Both the position numbers and the translations under genes were made by a program. Below are positions 26,541 to 35,793 of a stretch of 57,307 bases of DNA, one piece after another. Position 1 is the stretch's first letter. Every line of letters begins with the position of its first letter. The notes beneath the pieces were generated by a model, which worked only from the letters and a program-made list of their open reading frames with translations, did no database searches and was not told the DNA's origin. The stretch is taken from NCBI GenBank assembly GCA_900549995.1, contig URQQ01000027.1, positions 1 to 57,307 on the forward strand, written 5' to 3'. The stretch is from an uncultured Lachnospiraceae bacterium. Lineage in GTDB: Bacteria > Bacillota > Clostridia > Lachnospirales > Lachnospiraceae.

Positions 26541-27770
26541 CTATCTTATTCTGTATTTTGGAAAATCAACTGCGGCAGCCACTGCAATGATGATCCCTTT
26601 GATCATCAGCTGCCACATAGGATTGACTGCCAGAAACTGAAGACCATACTGGATGACGGTAAAGACCAGCACGCCATTTACAATTCCGCTTACTTTTCCG
26701 GCTCCTCCTTTCAGTGATATGCCGCCAACTGCACAGGCCGCAACCGCATCAAGCTCATATCCGCTGCCATAGTTGTTCGTCGCCCCTCCAGTTCTTGCCG
26801 CCTCCAGAATACCTGCCACGCCATATAACACCGCTGCAAGGATGAATACACACCAGACTGTACGGGACCCCTTTTTTCCAGATACCAACGCCCAATCGCG
26901 GTGACCACCCATTTCATATATCGTTTTGCCAAATGCAGTTTTATTCAGAAGAAACCAGACTGCAGATACAATGAGAGCTGCAATCAGAATCAAAATTGAA
27001 ATCCCCGGAAACCCTCCGGTCTGCAGTAGTTTATGCTGTCCCAGAAATACCAGATCCGGCCGCAGACCACCAATTATCTGTGATTTACTCTGATCCATAT
27101 CAAAGTATAAAGTTGCCGTACCATATACAATCACCTGCACTGCCAGTGTCGCAAGTAATGGATGAACACTGCACCTTATAATAAGGAAGCCATTTACTGC
27201 ACCAAATACAGCACAGACTAAAATAGACATGATCAGCGGCACGACCAACGCCATCTGCGGAAGATCCGGATAAAAACGGCTTGCACAGTCCACCGTCTGC
27301 AGCATGGATGCCGAAATAACGGCTGACAGGCCCAGCATCCGTCCTGCTGATAAATCCATCCCCGCAGCCAGAATTGTAAGCCCGACACCAAGTGCTACGA
27401 TGATTCTTGTCGATGACTGAGCCAGAATATCAAGCAATACCTGAAGCTGCAGAAAACGCGGCTGTATCATCATGATGACTGCGATTCCTGCAAGAAGCAC
27501 CAACATCAGACTATGGCTGACCAGAAAATTTTTCACTGTTTTCCAGGATATTTTGATATCGTCCTCATGTCCTTCTCCCGCAAAGATCTGATAAATCCCA
27601 TAGAGCAGAAACACCATGCCTGCCACAGCAACGTATAATCCCAGATCGTAAAATATTGCCGGATCCAGAAAATAATATAAAACAAAACCTGCAATTATCC
27701 CTGCAGCACCTGCAATCACAGCCCCTGTCCCAAATGCTTTGCGGGGAATCACAATCCCTGTTTTCTGCAT
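26541..27770 (-). CDS. Second MglC-type ABC permease
   Basis: 409 residues from the ATG at 27770, chosen for its AGAGGTGGCTGTT ribosome site; the earlier in-frame ATG overlaps the preceding gene. CUT2 permease with about ten helices and the family motifs ILAAGMDLSAGRMLGL, NGFLIIRCSVHPLLATLA, YEMGGHRDWALVSG and DAVAACAVGGISLKGGAGKVSG. An N-terminal extension of about 85 residues contains two extra hydrophobic segments not typical of MglC. It sits between the two other binding-protein genes of the operon and has no ATPase of its own. It probably uses MglA. Confidence 0.88.
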   Translation of the reverse strand: MQKTGIVIPRKAFGTGAVIAGAAGIIAGFVLYYFLDPAIFYDLGLYVAVAGMVFLLYGIYQIFAGEGHEDDIKISWKTVKNFLVSHSLMLVLLAGIAVIMMIQPRFLQLQVLLDILAQSSTRIIVALGVGLTILAAGMDLSAGRMLGLSAVISASMLQTVDCASRFYPDLPQMALVVPLIMSILVCAVFGAVNGFLIIRCSVHPLLATLAVQVIVYGTATLYFDMDQSKSQIIGGLRPDLVFLGQHKLLQTGGFPGISILILIAALIVSAVWFLLNKTAFGKTIYEMGGHRDWALVSGKKGSRTVWCVFILAAVLYGVAGILEAARTGGATNNYGSGYELDAVAACAVGGISLKGGAGKVSGIVNGVLVFTVIQYGLQFLAVNPMWQLMIKGIIIAVAAAVDFPKYRIR

Positions 27771-27795
27771 AACAGCCACCTCTTTTCTGTCCTCT

Positions 27796-28884
27796 TTATT
27801 TTGCATAGTCCTTAACATTCTCTTCTGTTATTTTTACGTAGTCAACCCAGATATATCTGCCGTCCGTCACAGGATAACCGACATTCTCTTCGTTGATTTC
27901 CTCGCCTCTGGCAGCCGTGACTGCAGCATTAATGACCACCTTGCCCTGGTTTGCCGCATCGTTTAATACCGTCCCGGATAAGCTTCCCTCTGCGACCGCT
28001 TCCAGTGCGGGAGCCGTTCCTCCCACGCCTGCCACCGGGATGTAGTTTGAAAGATCTGCCGGGTCATTATTGTACCCTTCTGCCTGCAGTGCCTCAACGG
28101 CGCCAAGTGCCATGTCATCATTGCTGCAGAGAACCGCTTCCACATTTTCAATGCCTTTTTCTGTCATCAATGTCCTCATCAGCTCAGCTGCCTTTGCTCT
28201 CTCCCTCATTGCAGAACAGACTGCAATCTGCTCCGCCTGAAAACCTGCATCCTCTAATGCTTTTCCTGCGGATTCTGCACAGATTATGTCTTCTGGCAGG
28301 TTCTGTTCTTCCTGAATCATTACATATTGTATCGTACCATCACCATTTTTATCTGCCTCTTTATGTTTCTGAAAGAAATCCGCAGCAATTTCCCCCAGAA
28401 GCGTCCCTGAATGTCCCGGCTTTCCACCTACACACCACACCTTGTCATACCCCTGTAAATCCATCTCTTCTTCGCAATTCAGCAAGATCACCGGGAGATC
28501 TTTTTCTCTGGCCTTCTCAATAACCGCACCGGAGGCTTTCCTCTCTACCGGGCTCACAATCAACGCATTCACACCCTTTGTAATAAATATACCGATCTGC
28601 TCATCCTGCGCCTCCTGCCTGTTCTGTGAATCCACAAGCTCAAGCCCTATTTTTTTCTTTTTCGCCTGATCTGTCATTGCCGCACGCATGCCCGCCATAA
28701 ATGTATCGTCAAATTTATAAATTGCCGCTCCGATCAAAAGATCCTCTGCCGCTTTCTTATCCTCCCCGGCTGCCGGAGAATTTGATTCTGAAACCTCTTT
28801 CTTTCCACATCCAACTGTGACACCGGAAGTTATAACAACTGCCAGCACCGCCGCAAACACTTTTGACGCCGTCTGTCTTTTCAT
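27796..28884 (-). CDS. MglB-like binding lipoprotein with altered ligand pocket
   Basis: 362 residues from the ATG at 28884 (GGAGG 8 bp ahead). Lipobox VGCG. Canonical, unpermuted MglB order: AAIYKFDDTF at the start, calcium loop DKNGDGTIQ, ending KITEENVKDYA. The sugar-contact positions differ from glucose/galactose binders. The H-x-D-x3-R motif is replaced by LPEDIIC, Trp of the second lobe becomes Arg (SAMRER), and the hinge Asp becomes Gly (AGVGGT). Asp/Phe of the first strand and Asn of VLNDA remain. It therefore probably binds a different ligand. First gene of the operon, 25 bp ahead of the second permease. Confidence 0.85.
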   Translation of the reverse strand: MKRQTASKVFAAVLAVVITSGVTVGCGKKEVSESNSPAAGEDKKAAEDLLIGAAIYKFDDTFMAGMRAAMTDQAKKKKIGLELVDSQNRQEAQDEQIGIFITKGVNALIVSPVERKASGAVIEKAREKDLPVILLNCEEEMDLQGYDKVWCVGGKPGHSGTLLGEIAADFFQKHKEADKNGDGTIQYVMIQEEQNLPEDIICAESAGKALEDAGFQAEQIAVCSAMRERAKAAELMRTLMTEKGIENVEAVLCSNDDMALGAVEALQAEGYNNDPADLSNYIPVAGVGGTAPALEAVAEGSLSGTVLNDAANQGKVVINAAVTAARGEEINEENVGYPVTDGRYIWVDYVKITEENVKDYAK

Positions 28885-28929
28885 GAACATCTCCTCCTAC
28901 ACACTATAGATTTCAATTCATACAATTTT

Positions 28930-28958
28930 ATTATACCATTTTTGTGCTTTTATTCCAC
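28930..28958 (-). promoter_or_regulatory. Probable promoter of the mgl-like operon
   Basis: TATAAT (28930-28935, minus strand) is perfect. The -35 candidate GTGGAA (28953-28958, 17-bp spacer) is poor, as expected for a promoter needing an activator such as the YesN-type regulator. Confidence 0.45.
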
Positions 28959-29056
28959 GTTTTGCCTCCCATCTGCTCCCATTGTATCTACCTTTTGCAT
29001 TTGCCCTGTCCAAAAACGCTTCACAATGATACAATAAATAATAAGAGGTGATCTAA

Positions 29057-29314
29057 ATGGGTGAATTATCAGATTTGCCGAACATTGGCAAAGAAGTGGA
29101 ACGACAGTTAAATGAAGCGGGCATCAATACTTATGATGAATTGTGTGCCTGCGGCGCAGAAAACGCATGGCTCAAAATTCAGAAAAATGATGCTTCTGCC
29201 TGTATCCACAGGCTGTATGCATTGGAAGGAGCTATTCAGGGAGTTAAAAAAACATTACTTGCTCCGGAGCGTAAAGCTGAACTGAAAGAATTTTACAACT
29301 GGCATAAAATTTAA
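29057..29314 (+). CDS. TfoX C-terminal domain protein
   Basis: 85 residues corresponding to a stand-alone TfoX/Sxy C-terminal domain: DLPNIGKEVERQLNEAGI, then ASACIHRLYALEGAIQG and AELKEFY. It has a helix-hairpin-helix-like LPNIG start. In Proteobacteria the two-domain Sxy/TfoX co-activates competence genes. Lone C-terminal domains are widespread in Firmicutes with no defined role. Ribosome site AGAGGTGATCTAA. Monocistronic, divergent from the sugar-binding gene and ended by the hairpin at 29317-29344. Confidence 0.85.
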   Translation: MGELSDLPNIGKEVERQLNEAGINTYDELCACGAENAWLKIQKNDASACIHRLYALEGAIQGVKKTLLAPERKAELKEFYNWHKI

Positions 29315-29316
29315 TT

Positions 29317-29344
29317 ACGGCGCATGAATGCCCTCATGCGCCGT
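29317..29344. terminator. Bidirectional terminator
   Basis: ACGGCGCATGA (29317-29327) pairs perfectly with TCATGCGCCGT (29334-29344), 6-nt loop, followed by TTT. It separates the TfoX-domain gene and the convergent permease operon. Confidence 0.8.
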
Positions 29345-29364
29345 TTCCAAATCTGTTAAATATT

Positions 29365-30384
29365 TTATTTCTTTTTCTTTACACTCGCAAATACTGACTG
29401 CAGTACGATGAAGAAGCATAGAAGCGCTGACAGCGTAATACGCACCCACCAGCTTGAGAGTGTCCCCTGTGTCGTAATCAGGCTTGAGATACTTCCTTTG
29501 ATCAGAACTCCGAACAATGTTCCTATCGGCGTACCGACACCTCCGCTTAACAGTGTTCCTCCGATGACTGCCGATGAAATGGCGTCCATCTCCATCCCCT
29601 TCGCCTGTTCTACGAAACCAGAGCAGCTGTTGAGACAGAATAGGAATCCTCCGCATCCCGCCAATAATCCATCCAGAAGATACGCTTTCAGCTTCGTCTT
29701 TCTCACATTTAATCCCATCATCAGCGCGCTCTGTTCATTTCCTCCGATTGCATATACGGAACGTCCAAACTTTGTAAACTTCATAATAATTGCTATGATT
29801 ATAAAGATCACCAGTGCAATCACTACCGTCGGATAGATATATGCAGGCAGAAAGTTGCCCCGTTTGCTGTAGGAGCCAATCGGCAGATAGATCTTATAGT
29901 TCGCCCATGCAAGGAATGTCTCATTTTTAATCGAAATCATTTCTGTACTGATCATGGAAGTCATTCCTCTTCCAAAAAACATACCTGCAAGAGTCACAAT
30001 AAATGGCTGGATATCCAGATATGCCACAAGAAATCCCTGGACAAGACCAAAGGCCAGGCCGATCCCAAGCGCAAGAAGTACTGCCACATATGCATTTGCC
30101 CCATGATGCTCCATCTGATTGGCGACTACCATACACACCAGAGCTGTCACTGAACCGACAGAAATATCAATTCCTGCAGTAATCATAACAATAGTCTGGC
30201 CCATGGCAATAACGAGAAGGCCTGCGTTGGAGATAAATAAATTCAAGAACATCTGCGGTTTTGCAAATCCCTTATCGGCAAATACGACCATTCCTGCAAT
30301 ATACATTGCAAAGAACAAAAGAATGGTAATCATTAATAAAAAGCTGTTTCCATTTAATTTTTTTCTTGTTCCTGGCTTTTTCAT
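29365..30384 (-). CDS. CUT2 sugar ABC permease (YjfF-like)
   Basis: 339 residues, RbsC-family permease with TAGIDISVGSVTAL, GFLVAYLDIQPFIVTLAG, YAIGGNEQSALMMGL and DAISSAVIGGTLLSGGVGTPIG. It is last of a four-gene set in the order ytfQ-, ytfR-, ytfT-, yjfF-like, as in the E. coli galactofuranose transporter. Two different permease chains then form the channel. Its ATG shares one base with the preceding stop codon (TAATG), implying translational coupling. Ribosome site AAGGAGG. Confidence 0.85.
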   Translation of the reverse strand: MKKPGTRKKLNGNSFLLMITILLFFAMYIAGMVVFADKGFAKPQMFLNLFISNAGLLVIAMGQTIVMITAGIDISVGSVTALVCMVVANQMEHHGANAYVAVLLALGIGLAFGLVQGFLVAYLDIQPFIVTLAGMFFGRGMTSMISTEMISIKNETFLAWANYKIYLPIGSYSKRGNFLPAYIYPTVVIALVIFIIIAIIMKFTKFGRSVYAIGGNEQSALMMGLNVRKTKLKAYLLDGLLAGCGGFLFCLNSCSGFVEQAKGMEMDAISSAVIGGTLLSGGVGTPIGTLFGVLIKGSISSLITTQGTLSSWWVRITLSALLCFFIVLQSVFASVKKKK

Positions 30385-31436
30385 TATCTGTTACCTCCTT
30401 CCAATGCTCTTTTTGTTTTCATATTTGCAACGGCCTTTTTAAATACCGGACTTTGCAGTGTTACGATAATGACGACAACAATTGCTTTGTATACCGGCAG
30501 CTGGTCTGCTGACACATCCATTGCATACAGCGTTGTTGTCAATGCCTGAATGGTATATGCCCCAATCACAGAACCCATGATGCTGAACTTACCGCCGCCA
30601 AGGACATTTCCTCCAAGAGCAACTGCAAGGATCGCATCCATCTCAAGGTTCAGCCCGATGTTATTGGCATCTGCGGAATAAATACGGCTGGATGCTACAA
30701 TCCCTGCGATTCCTGCAAGCACCCCGCAGATTACATAAGTCAAAAACTTGATCATTGTAGAATTTAATCCGACAAGTCTTGATGCCATCCCGTTGATTCC
30801 AACGCTTTCGATATAAAGACCAAGTGCAGTCTTTTTCAGAACAAAATGCACAATCAATATGACAATCACAGCTGCGAAAATCGGTGTAGGAATCGGACAT
30901 TTCCCAATGTATCCTCCTAGCACTTTATAAGTACCGACACGCACATATGTAATCTGGCCTTTCGTGATAAGCTGCGCGATTCCTCTTCCGGCTGTGAACA
31001 AAATCAATGTAGCCACCATCGGCTGAATATTAAGTCTGGCCACAAGAAATCCATTAAATGCTCCACATAGACCTGCCCCCAGAACCGCAGCTAAAAGTGC
31101 CAGCAAAAACGGATTCTGAAAACTAGTTGCAGATACTGTACCGCCGGATAAAATCTGGCAGCAGATTGCTGCTGCAACCGCCATCACAGCACCGACACTG
31201 ATATCCTGCCCTCCGGAAGCCGCCGTCACAAGTGTCATACCCACTGCCAGAATGACAAGTTCGGATGCCCTGTTTATCACGTCAATCACATAACCATACA
31301 GTACACCATTATTCACGGATATTTTGAAAAATCCCGGAGTTGTAATTACATTAACAAGAAGTACTGCAAGAAGACATACAATCGGCATAAAAAGACGCAT
31401 TCCCGTAATCTTTCTCATATCAAACTTTTTATTCAT
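30384..31436 (-). CDS. CUT2 sugar ABC permease (YtfT-like)
   Basis: 350 residues from the ATG at 31436, 8 bp after GGAGG; the GTG three codons earlier is too close to that site. RbsC-family motifs: TAASGGQDISVGAVMA, NGFLVARLNIQPMVATLI, ESVGINGMASRLVGL and DAILAVALGGNVLGGGKFSIMG. The start overlaps the ATPase stop codon by 8 nt. It is the partner of the YjfF-like permease. Expected substrate: a furanose or related sugar. Confidence 0.85.
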   Translation of the reverse strand: MNKKFDMRKITGMRLFMPIVCLLAVLLVNVITTPGFFKISVNNGVLYGYVIDVINRASELVILAVGMTLVTAASGGQDISVGAVMAVAAAICCQILSGGTVSATSFQNPFLLALLAAVLGAGLCGAFNGFLVARLNIQPMVATLILFTAGRGIAQLITKGQITYVRVGTYKVLGGYIGKCPIPTPIFAAVIVILIVHFVLKKTALGLYIESVGINGMASRLVGLNSTMIKFLTYVICGVLAGIAGIVASSRIYSADANNIGLNLEMDAILAVALGGNVLGGGKFSIMGSVIGAYTIQALTTTLYAMDVSADQLPVYKAIVVVIIVTLQSPVFKKAVANMKTKRALEGGNR

Positions 31437-32946
31437 GTTCTTCACCTCCTGCGATGGCTTTCATAATTCCATCCTGTGAAAGTTCGTCCCCTTTCAGTTC
31501 ACCAACCTTTTTCCCATCTCTTAAAACCGCCATTCTGGAACATGTTCTTAACATCTCTTCTACCTCTGAAGATATGAATGTAACCGCCATTCCCTGATCT
31601 GCAAGGTCAAGCACCAGCTTCTGTATCTCTGTCTTTGTACCAATGTCAATTCCTCTTGTCGGTTCATCCAGAATCAGATATTCCGGATTTGTCAGAAGCC
31701 ATCTTCCGATGATTGCTTTCTGCTGGTTTCCTCCTGAGAGGCTCTTAATCGGTGTCTCACGGCTTGCGGTCTTAATCTGGAGAAGATCAATATATTTATC
31801 TGCTGCCTCCTCCATCTCTTTTCTGCTCATCGGTTTAAACATTCCACGTTTTGCCTGAAGTGCAATGATAATATTCTCCCGGACAGACAGATCAGCAATA
31901 ATTCCGTCACGCTTTCTATCTTCCGGCAGATATGCCATTCCAAGCTTCATCGCGTCGATCGGAGCGTTGATCTTTGCTTCCTTGCCATTGACTTTCAGGA
32001 CTCCGGAATCTGCCTTGTCAGCCCCGTAGACTGCCCGCACAAGTTCAGATCTCCCGGAACCAAGAAGCCCGGTCAGCCCAATCACCTCTCCTTTTCTGAT
32101 CTTAAGGTCGAATGGTTTAATTGTCCCTTTATGTCCAATTCCTTCCGCCTCAATCACCATCTCTCCATCGGTGATTCCCTGATGTCCGCTTTTAATATCT
32201 GCCAGGTCATCGAAATCTTTCCCCATCATTTTTGCGACAAGCATCACTCTTGGCAGTTCACTCGTCTGATACTCGCCCACCAGTTCTCCGTTTCTGAACA
32301 CTGTAATTCTGTCACACACCTCATAAACTTGTTCCAGAAAATGCGTAACAAAGATAATTCCCACACCTTCACTTTTTAGTTTCCTCATCAGTATAAATAA
32401 TTTTGCCACCTCATCATCATCGAGGGAGGAGGTCGGCTCATCCAGTATCAGAACCTTACATTTCATATCTACTGCCCGCGCAATTGCCACCATCTGCTGT
32501 GTTGCAATAGAGCATTCTTCCAAAGTCTGGCCTGCGTGGATATCTATGTCTAACGATTTTAACAGCTCCGTTGCTTTCTTATTCATTGTCTTCCAGTCGA
32601 TCATTCCAGCCTTTTTCGGCTCTCTGCCAAGATAAAGATTCTCTGCCACAGTAAGATTTGGACATAAATTTACTTCCTGATAAACAGTGCTGATTCCTCT
32701 TGACTGAGCATCCTGCGGCGACTTATTTACAATCGCCTGGTCAAATCCGTCTATATGAATTTCTCCGGATTCAAATTCATGCACCCCTGTCAGCACTTTG
32801 ATCAATGTTGACTTTCCCGCGCCGTTTTCACCCATCAGCGCATGAATTTCACCTTTTCTCAGTGTGAAATCTACATGCTGCAGGGCTTTTACACCTGGAA
32901 ATGTTTTTGATATATCCCGCATAGCTAATACAATATTTTCACTCAT
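31429..32946 (-). CDS. CUT2 sugar ABC ATPase (YtfR-like)
   Basis: 505 residues from the ATG at 32946 (AGCAGGTGA ahead); the longer in-frame start is not supported. Two ABC domains: Walker A GENGAGKST and Walker B VLILDEPTSSLD in the first; degenerate GLLGSGRSE, signature LSGGNQQK and Walker B LILDEPTRGIDIG in the second. It energises the YtfT/YjfF-like permeases. A stem-loop (33019-33076) separates it from the binding-protein gene upstream. Confidence 0.92.
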   Translation of the reverse strand: MSENIVLAMRDISKTFPGVKALQHVDFTLRKGEIHALMGENGAGKSTLIKVLTGVHEFESGEIHIDGFDQAIVNKSPQDAQSRGISTVYQEVNLCPNLTVAENLYLGREPKKAGMIDWKTMNKKATELLKSLDIDIHAGQTLEECSIATQQMVAIARAVDMKCKVLILDEPTSSLDDDEVAKLFILMRKLKSEGVGIIFVTHFLEQVYEVCDRITVFRNGELVGEYQTSELPRVMLVAKMMGKDFDDLADIKSGHQGITDGEMVIEAEGIGHKGTIKPFDLKIRKGEVIGLTGLLGSGRSELVRAVYGADKADSGVLKVNGKEAKINAPIDAMKLGMAYLPEDRKRDGIIADLSVRENIIIALQAKRGMFKPMSRKEMEEAADKYIDLLQIKTASRETPIKSLSGGNQQKAIIGRWLLTNPEYLILDEPTRGIDIGTKTEIQKLVLDLADQGMAVTFISSEVEEMLRTCSRMAVLRDGKKVGELKGDELSQDGIMKAIAGGEEHE

Positions 32947-33018
32947 TTGGGGTTCACCTGCTTTCATTTTTTGGAAATTACTGTTGAAATTTGTCGTTTT
33001 ATCCTGATTTTTGGTATA

Positions 33019-33076
33019 AAGATAGCGTGGCAGCATATCAGGCTGGTTCGCCCTGCATTTTCCGCCACGCCATCTT
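33019..33076 (-). other. Stem-loop after the ytfQ-like gene
   Basis: AAGATAGCGTGGC (33019-33031) pairs with GCCACGCCATCTT (33064-33076), 12 of 13 positions, with a smaller CAGG/CCTG stem inside. It is placed between binding protein and ATPase, so partial termination or mRNA protection is likely. Confidence 0.6.
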
Positions 33077-33086
33077 CAATTAATTC

Positions 33087-34151
33087 TTAATATGCACGTC
33101 CATCAATGACTTCCTGTGTCACTTCTGTAACTTCATATTCTTCTCCGTCTACTGTGATGCCAGGAACATCATTGCCATGAGAGAAGATGCCTTCTTCTAC
33201 ATATGCCTGTTTCTCAGGTGTTTCACCATTTTCAAGTTTTTCAATAATTTCCGCAACTCTTGGTCCGTGTAATGGGTTACACTCTGTATCCAGGATGATT
33301 TTGCCGTTTAATGTATCTGTAAGACCGGCATTTGTTGTATCAAATGACATGACAAGGATATCTCCGTCAGGGCCAACCGTTTTTCCTGCTGCTTCAATCG
33401 CATCGATTGCGCCGAATGCTTCATTATCATTTTCGCAGTATACAACATTGATATTGTCATACTGTTTCAGCATTGATTCCATAACTTCCTGGCCTTTGGC
33501 CTGTGTAAATTCACCTGTCTGAGACGCAAGCAAGTTCCAGCCATTTGCCTTTACAGCGTCTTCCAGACCTTTGGTACGTCCGATCTGGGCAGATGCACCG
33601 ATTGTTCCCTGGATGTCTACAATATTTACTTCCGTCATTCCTTTTGCCTTAGCATACTGGTTCAGCCATTCACATGCCTTCTTGCCTTCCAGTTCAAAAT
33701 CGGAACCAACCCACGCTGTATACAGACTATCGTCTGATACGTCTACCATACGATCCACAATGATGACCGGGATGTCTGCATCTTTTGCTTCCTGAAGAAC
33801 GGTATCCCATCCGGTCTCTGATACAGGGGCAAGTACGATGTAGTCCACTTCCTGCTGAATAAAGTTACGGATTGCAGTGATCTGATTCTCCTGTTTTTGC
33901 TGGGCATCATCGAATATAAATTCATAACCGTTCTCTTCGCTGAATGTCTCTTTCATAGATTCTGAGTTTGCTGTCCGCCAGTCAGACTCTGCACCTACCT
34001 GCGAAAAACCTACTGTGATGACATCGCTTCCGCCATCTTCTGATTTTTCCGTTCCCTGGCTTTCACTGTCCTTTTTCCCTCCGCCGCAGCCAACTGCCAG
34101 CGTTGCTGCCATTGCCACACACAAGAATGCCGCCAAAACCTTTTTCTTCAT
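33087..34151 (-). CDS. Sugar-binding lipoprotein (YtfQ-like)
   Basis: 354 residues. Lipobox VGCG. The mature start, TVGFSQVGAESDWR, followed by QQKQENQI, LAPVSETGWD, LQEAKDADIPV and VDIQGTIGASAQIGR, is the signature of E. coli YtfQ, which binds galactofuranose. Gene order with two permeases supports a YtfQRT-YjfF system. Ligand could be galactofuranose, arabinofuranose or another furanose. The arabinose operon in this window has no transporter of its own, so arabinose is a candidate. It lies downstream of a dedicated two-component system. Confidence 0.88.
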   Translation of the reverse strand: MKKKVLAAFLCVAMAATLAVGCGGGKKDSESQGTEKSEDGGSDVITVGFSQVGAESDWRTANSESMKETFSEENGYEFIFDDAQQKQENQITAIRNFIQQEVDYIVLAPVSETGWDTVLQEAKDADIPVIIVDRMVDVSDDSLYTAWVGSDFELEGKKACEWLNQYAKAKGMTEVNIVDIQGTIGASAQIGRTKGLEDAVKANGWNLLASQTGEFTQAKGQEVMESMLKQYDNINVVYCENDNEAFGAIDAIEAAGKTVGPDGDILVMSFDTTNAGLTDTLNGKIILDTECNPLHGPRVAEIIEKLENGETPEKQAYVEEGIFSHGNDVPGITVDGEEYEVTEVTQEVIDGRAY

Positions 34152-34205
34152 ACTACATTTCCTCCTTTAATTTGCTGATTGTTTTCTATCAATCATCTTG
34201 AATAT

Positions 34206-34234
34206 ATAATATCTGATACCTTATATTTTAGAAA
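34206..34234 (-). promoter_or_regulatory. Candidate promoter of the ytfQ-like operon
   Basis: Minus strand: TTTCTA (34229-34234), 17-bp spacer, TATTAT (34206-34211). The weak match would suit an activated promoter. Confidence 0.35.
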
Positions 34235-34304
34235 CAGACATACATTTTGGTTTCGTAATATATTTTTTGATTTTTTTATTTTCTCAGTGTAATTTTATAT
34301 ATTT

Positions 34305-35789
34305 TTATGAAAAAGGTGGGATATTTTTACATTCTATAATCACAGTTGCCTCTGTTCCGGTATTTTCAGTACTATCTAAAAAGACTCCGCAGTCATTTCC
34401 ATAGTAATAACGGATTCTCTGATTCACGTTTGCCAGTCCGAATCCTCCTTCTGAACCGCCAGACTCGGTTCCCTGTATACTTTTACGGAGTTTTTCCAGC
34501 GTTTCCTCATTCATCCCTTTTCCATTGTCTATGACTTTGAAGATCATCTGGTTCCCCTCTTTTTTTCCCGTAATTCTGATCATTCCCTTTCCTCTCTTAT
34601 TCTTGATTCCGTGATAGAGTGCATTTTCAATGATCGGCTGAAGTGTCAGCTTCGGAATAATACAGTGATACAGTTCTTCCTCTATTTCAATCTCATAATC
34701 CATAATATCCTGATAACGGAATTTCTGAATTTCCAGATAACTTCTGATATGAGATTCTTCTTCCTTCACCGTAATATAATCTCTTCCTTTGCTCAGTGTT
34801 GTTCGGAAGAACTCCGACAGAGCAGTTACCATTTTCACAACTTCCGCATTCTGTTTCTCTTCTGCCAGCCACACAATCGTATCCAGTGTATTATAGAGAA
34901 AATGCGGATTGATCTGGGCCTGCATAAGCTTAGACTCCGTAATTCTTAAATTATCCTGCTGCGTCTTAATATCTTCCACAAGCATCCCAATCTCCCGCGT
35001 CATATCATTAAAACTATCCGTCAGCACAGAAATTTCATCGACTGCCTGCATTTTCGTTTTGACGGAGAAATCACCTTTGGCTACTTTATTCGTCATATCG
35101 CAAAGCTTCTTAATAGGTTTTGTGACACTCTTCGATGCCTTTACCGATAATACAGCTGCAGCTGCGGCTGTGAGCAATACCGCTGCAATACAGATGCGGA
35201 AGGCTTTGACACTTTCTTCGATCATCTGTTTTCTGACCAACGCGAAATTTGCATTCTCCGCATTGATATAGTCCTGGATGCCGCCTTCCAGAATTTCTGT
35301 CAGGCTGTATATGTTTTTATCCAGCAGTTCCAGATTTTCATTGTAATTTCCAGAAGCTTCTATATTATCGTCTACCTCTTTGGTACACTTTTCCAGTGAA
35401 TTTAAAGTATGGCTCATTCGTACAGGAAGCGTCTTATTACTGTTCACCGTAGCAATTTTGGCCATCTCTTCACATGCACTGCGAAGTTCATTAATATAGT
35501 CATAGGGATTCACAATCCGGATTCCATTAACCGTTGTCTCCCCGTCAATCAGTTCGTCCGCACGCTGTCCCCGGATAACAGCAAAATACATACTGTAATC
35601 CATCCGCTGCTTAAATTCCAGCGCATACCGGTTCGCATAAGTGACACTGTTAGCCACCTTATCAAATGCATGATTTGTGGCATTTAATGTATACATCAGA
35701 TAAATCATAAGCAGAAGCATCGGCAGCATTGCCGTCAGGACAATCATCCCAATCCTTTTATTTAAAGACATTTTAACACTCTTCTTCAT
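34305..35789 (-). CDS. LytS/YesM-type sensor histidine kinase (ytf-like module)
   Basis: 494 residues. Transmembrane helices at about 12-32 and 203-222 enclose an all-helical extracytoplasmic region, resembling a four-helix-bundle sensor rather than dCache. Then HAMP (about 223-275), phosphoacceptor His in AQINPHFLYNTLD, N box TLQPIIENALYHG, DNGKGM and GFGLANV. It follows its response regulator by 4 bp. A helical-bundle sensor may read a binding protein such as the adjacent YtfQ-like protein, as LuxQ-type or chemotaxis receptors do; this is inference. Confidence 0.9.
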   Translation of the reverse strand: MKKSVKMSLNKRIGMIVLTAMLPMLLLMIYLMYTLNATNHAFDKVANSVTYANRYALEFKQRMDYSMYFAVIRGQRADELIDGETTVNGIRIVNPYDYINELRSACEEMAKIATVNSNKTLPVRMSHTLNSLEKCTKEVDDNIEASGNYNENLELLDKNIYSLTEILEGGIQDYINAENANFALVRKQMIEESVKAFRICIAAVLLTAAAAAVLSVKASKSVTKPIKKLCDMTNKVAKGDFSVKTKMQAVDEISVLTDSFNDMTREIGMLVEDIKTQQDNLRITESKLMQAQINPHFLYNTLDTIVWLAEEKQNAEVVKMVTALSEFFRTTLSKGRDYITVKEEESHIRSYLEIQKFRYQDIMDYEIEIEEELYHCIIPKLTLQPIIENALYHGIKNKRGKGMIRITGKKEGNQMIFKVIDNGKGMNEETLEKLRKSIQGTESGGSEGGFGLANVNQRIRYYYGNDCGVFLDSTENTGTEATVIIECKNIPPFS

Positions 35790-35793
35790 TACG

